A DNA stretch of 64,000 nt. Origin: Ulota crispa (Eukaryota > Streptophyta > Bryopsida > Orthotrichales > Orthotrichaceae). Below the pieces are notes generated by a model. It saw only the letters and a list, made by a program, of their open reading frames with translations. It did no database searches and was not told the origin of the DNA. The position numbers and the translations under genes were made by a program. Numbering within the stretch: the first letter of the stretch is position 1; the number at the start of each line of letters is the position of its first letter. This document shows, one piece after another, positions 61,701 through 64,000 of this stretch. The DNA is taken from contig OY987242.1 of the NCBI GenBank assembly GCA_963920765.1, positions 33,380,002 through 33,444,001 on the forward strand. Reading direction: 5' to 3'.

Positions 61701-62518
61701 GACAAGTTCTAGTTTAAGTACCTCAAAATTGGTGGTATTCAACTTACGGGATACTTAAGACCTTGTTCTTGGCATTCTTGGGCAAACTAGGTACACCAGA
61801 CTTGGACTTTTCCAAATTAGTTCTAACGTCAACTAGAATGCAGTTTTCCTTAACAAGCAAGTCTAGTGCCTGAAGCGCAGTTAAATCACCTGCAAATTCA
61901 ATAAAAAATAACGTCACTTGTGGCTGGTGTAACAAGTAAACAAACAAATAAACCTGTGCTACCTCCTATCAACCAAATACCACATTTGCATCAAGGGGGC
62001 AATTCACACTATGTCCCAATGAAATCTCAAAGTCTGATTGGTAGAGCTGAGATTTAGAACTTGCCAATCCACAATACGTCTCAATTCCTAATTCTTAATT
62101 CATTTTAAAATACCTACATAGCAACACCTTTTGAGAGTATTTTGGCGCCAAGAAAGTAAAAATTTGGTCAAGCCAAATCCCACCAATTTTTGAGAGATTT
62201 TGAGTTGAAGTGGGACTTGGGACATAGTGTGAAACGGCCTCCTAAGAAGATTGATAAAATCATAGCAAAAATTGTGTTGGAAGTAGAGTGTAGTTTGTAG
62301 TTTTTTTACATACCCTTGTAACCTCGAGTTGCATAAGACACACTTGAAAGCACTGGGGGTGCCAAAAAGTAAGCAAGGAGTAAGGCGCCGGCTCCAGTGG
62401 CCAACACCAGAGGATCTGAGGCGATAATACTCTCAAACGTGCTCAGAGCAAATGGCTGTACAGATTCGATATACTTCCCCGCCTGACCTGCAGCTTCCCC
62501 TGCTACAGAAGCAACTGT
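58755..62518 (-). CDS. CAS: Chloroplast calcium-sensing receptor CAS, 3' part
   Basis: CAS is a thylakoid membrane protein with a stroma-facing rhodanese-like domain; it acts in chloroplast calcium signalling, stomatal closure and photoacclimation. Five - strand exons: 62518-62314, 61889-61748, 61450-61319, 60728-60550, 58873-58755, in frame, giving 258 C-terminal residues. Visible are a lumen-side helix (FALSTFESIIASDPL), one transmembrane segment (GAGALLLAYFLAPPVL), the CAS signature RGYKGDLTALQALDLL, VDVRTNLEKSKSGVPSLP and the rhodanese-like domain to WVVVDGYDGGKGW. The rhodanese active-site Cys is replaced (LVIIDSTGRVA), as in other CAS proteins, so no sulfurtransferase activity is expected. 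The last exon (ending GHGFYLR, TAG) is less certain: without splicing at 60549 the frame would stop at 60536. The 5' exons, with transit peptide and N-terminal half, were not found; they lie beyond 62518 or outside the window. Confidence 0.87.
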
Positions 62519-64000
62519 CTGGAAGTACCACAAACATCAGATTTACTATTTTTTAATATATTTGTAAAACATCAAGCATGAGAGCCTAAACACTAGGCAG
62601 CTTACCGCACTTGTCTCTACCCCAAATAAAAACACAAATATTCATATGTCTCTTTCCATGTGATTATCTATACGATCTTCAATTCATAATCCTCAATGCA
62701 AGCTTCAATAAACAATCCTCGTTGACTGAAAATTTTCAGAACCCTTTTCAACAATATTAGTTTGCCTAGAATCACATGTTACCATTCTACTATACAAAAG
62801 AAGCTTGTTCTTTGAGACGATGGGTCCCTAACAGCTAATATATTTTTTTCAACACACAAGTCTCTTTTTTCTAGAGCACCAGAACTATTTAATAACGCTG
62901 GCTAGCCATTGCCCACTAAGAACTAGACAAGAATGCAAAAGGTCAAAAACCATTTACAAAGGAACCAAAACACAATAGTAGGGACGCCCAAAGGTGCTAC
63001 GGATCCAATGTTGCCCATTGATCATACGGTTAGCTTATGTACATATCATTGAATGTTCACAAGTACACCCTATTGGCAAAGAAGCAATTTTAGAATGTAT
63101 ATCAAAAAACCCTTGACTTTTCATAACAATTGCATATCCTATCCACATAAGAAATTCATTGATATGTTGAAATCCTATTTCATTTGCTAAGAAGTAGAGC
63201 ACGTTTAGTAACAGGCACCATGCTCAACAACAAAAAACGTGAGAAAGGTAATGATGCCATATTTAACTAAATGTAGACTATTCACTTGATTCTACACTTT
63301 GTGTGCAAAACATAAGGAGATCTCCCAATGTTGAAGGACATAGGTCTTTGCAAGTTTTCCACACATATCCCAATATCTGGCACAGGTTTCTCATGATGCT
63401 TTGCATTTTAATTATTATTTCTGAATTTTGGATAGTTCTGCACAGATATCCGAATGTTTTGCACAAGTCTCCCACGATGTTTTGCATTTTGATTATTACT
63501 TCTGAACTTTGGATAGTCCAGATTTAGTTTAACCCCTAAAGGACCAAAGAGCCCAATATGGCCAAAGGGGGTGCTTGGAGGTGTGAAAGTATGCAAAAGA
63601 GGCATTTTTAGCTCAAATTTTGGTTTGCCACTCAAGTCCAAATGGAGTTGCTAGTTCTAGAAAAAATTCTGATCAGCTTGTTTTTTCTTGAAACGCCTCC
63701 TTTGCTCTAGATTCTACATGGAATATGGAGAATATTTTATTTTTTCAACAATTAGGAGAAGAATGTCTTTGGGCAAACAAAAGAGGCAACTTAGAGAGTG
63801 GATGGGATGGGTGCTCTCATGTCTTGTATTGTACAAAGGAGAAGTTTGGTGATGTGTCACTTTCTTTTTCTTGATTTGGGCAAGGTTTTTATAGCTCTAA
63901 AGTAAAGAGCCAGTGGAATCTAGCTACTTTGAGTGACCATATCTTTTAAAGTTTTTTTCCATTTGTGGAGTTTTTTTTCCATCAAGTATAACAAGACACA
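62519..64000. other. Upstream intron or flank of the CAS gene
   Basis: An acceptor ends at 62519, so this is intron sequence at least in part. No earlier CAS exon was recognised. A diverged repeat pair containing ATGTTTTGCATTTT / ATGCTTTGCATTTT lies near 63395 and 63476. At 63529-63532 TTAA is followed by CCCCTAAAGGACC, resembling one end of the TTAA-flanked elements; its partner is not in the window. Confidence 0.45.

Overview
The window looks like nuclear DNA of a photosynthetic streptophyte (a land plant or a charophyte-type alga; I cannot place it further). Three nuclear genes with canonical GT-AG introns are recognisable: a replication factor C small subunit, two copies of a MOS1-like (MODIFIER OF SNC1 1, BAT2/PRRC2-type) gene, and the 3' part of a chloroplast calcium-sensing receptor (CAS) gene. 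CAS and MOS1 together point to the green plant lineage. Telo-box motifs near gene starts, an E2F palindrome, AT-rich intergenic DNA and several families of non-autonomous DNA transposons agree with this.

Layout. 1-6.2 kb: a foldback MITE, then the nine-exon RFC gene (+ strand, 1411-6169) with a cell-cycle type promoter. 6.2-13.1 kb: AT-rich DNA with three further MITEs and a small tandem repeat. 13.15-23.97 kb and 45.37-56.09 kb: the two arms (about 10.8 kb each) of a very large interrupted inverted repeat. Each arm is strikingly GC-rich and carries a complete-looking MOS1-like gene, on the - strand in the left arm and on the + strand in the right arm, so the copies diverge from a 21.4 kb spacer. 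The arms are a mosaic of tracts in which I saw no difference and clearly diverged tracts, which suggests gene conversion.

The spacer (24-45.4 kb) is AT-rich and full of transposons: a TTAA-flanked piggyBac-like MITE with an adjoining foldback; a 12.3 kb PIF/Harbinger element with TAA target duplications, a decayed transposase, a decayed trihelix/Myb-like accessory gene on the opposite strand and a 6.3 kb decayed retrotransposon nested inside the transposase; two copies of the MITE family first seen at the window start; a tandem array; and a 227 bp CACTA-type hairpin. 56-64 kb: AT-rich DNA, a second TTAA-flanked element with a nested MITE, and the CAS gene on the - strand (58755-62518), whose 5' exons were not found.

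The genes belong to unrelated processes (clamp loading, MOS1-type expression regulation, thylakoid calcium signalling), so the scientific interest is structural: a gene-containing palindrome with signs of arm-to-arm conversion, a GC plateau matching the arms, and a detailed record of nested transposition. Exon boundaries were worked out by hand from splice signals, reading frame and remembered family sequences. No alignment program was run, so identity statements come from reading and comparing the two arms.
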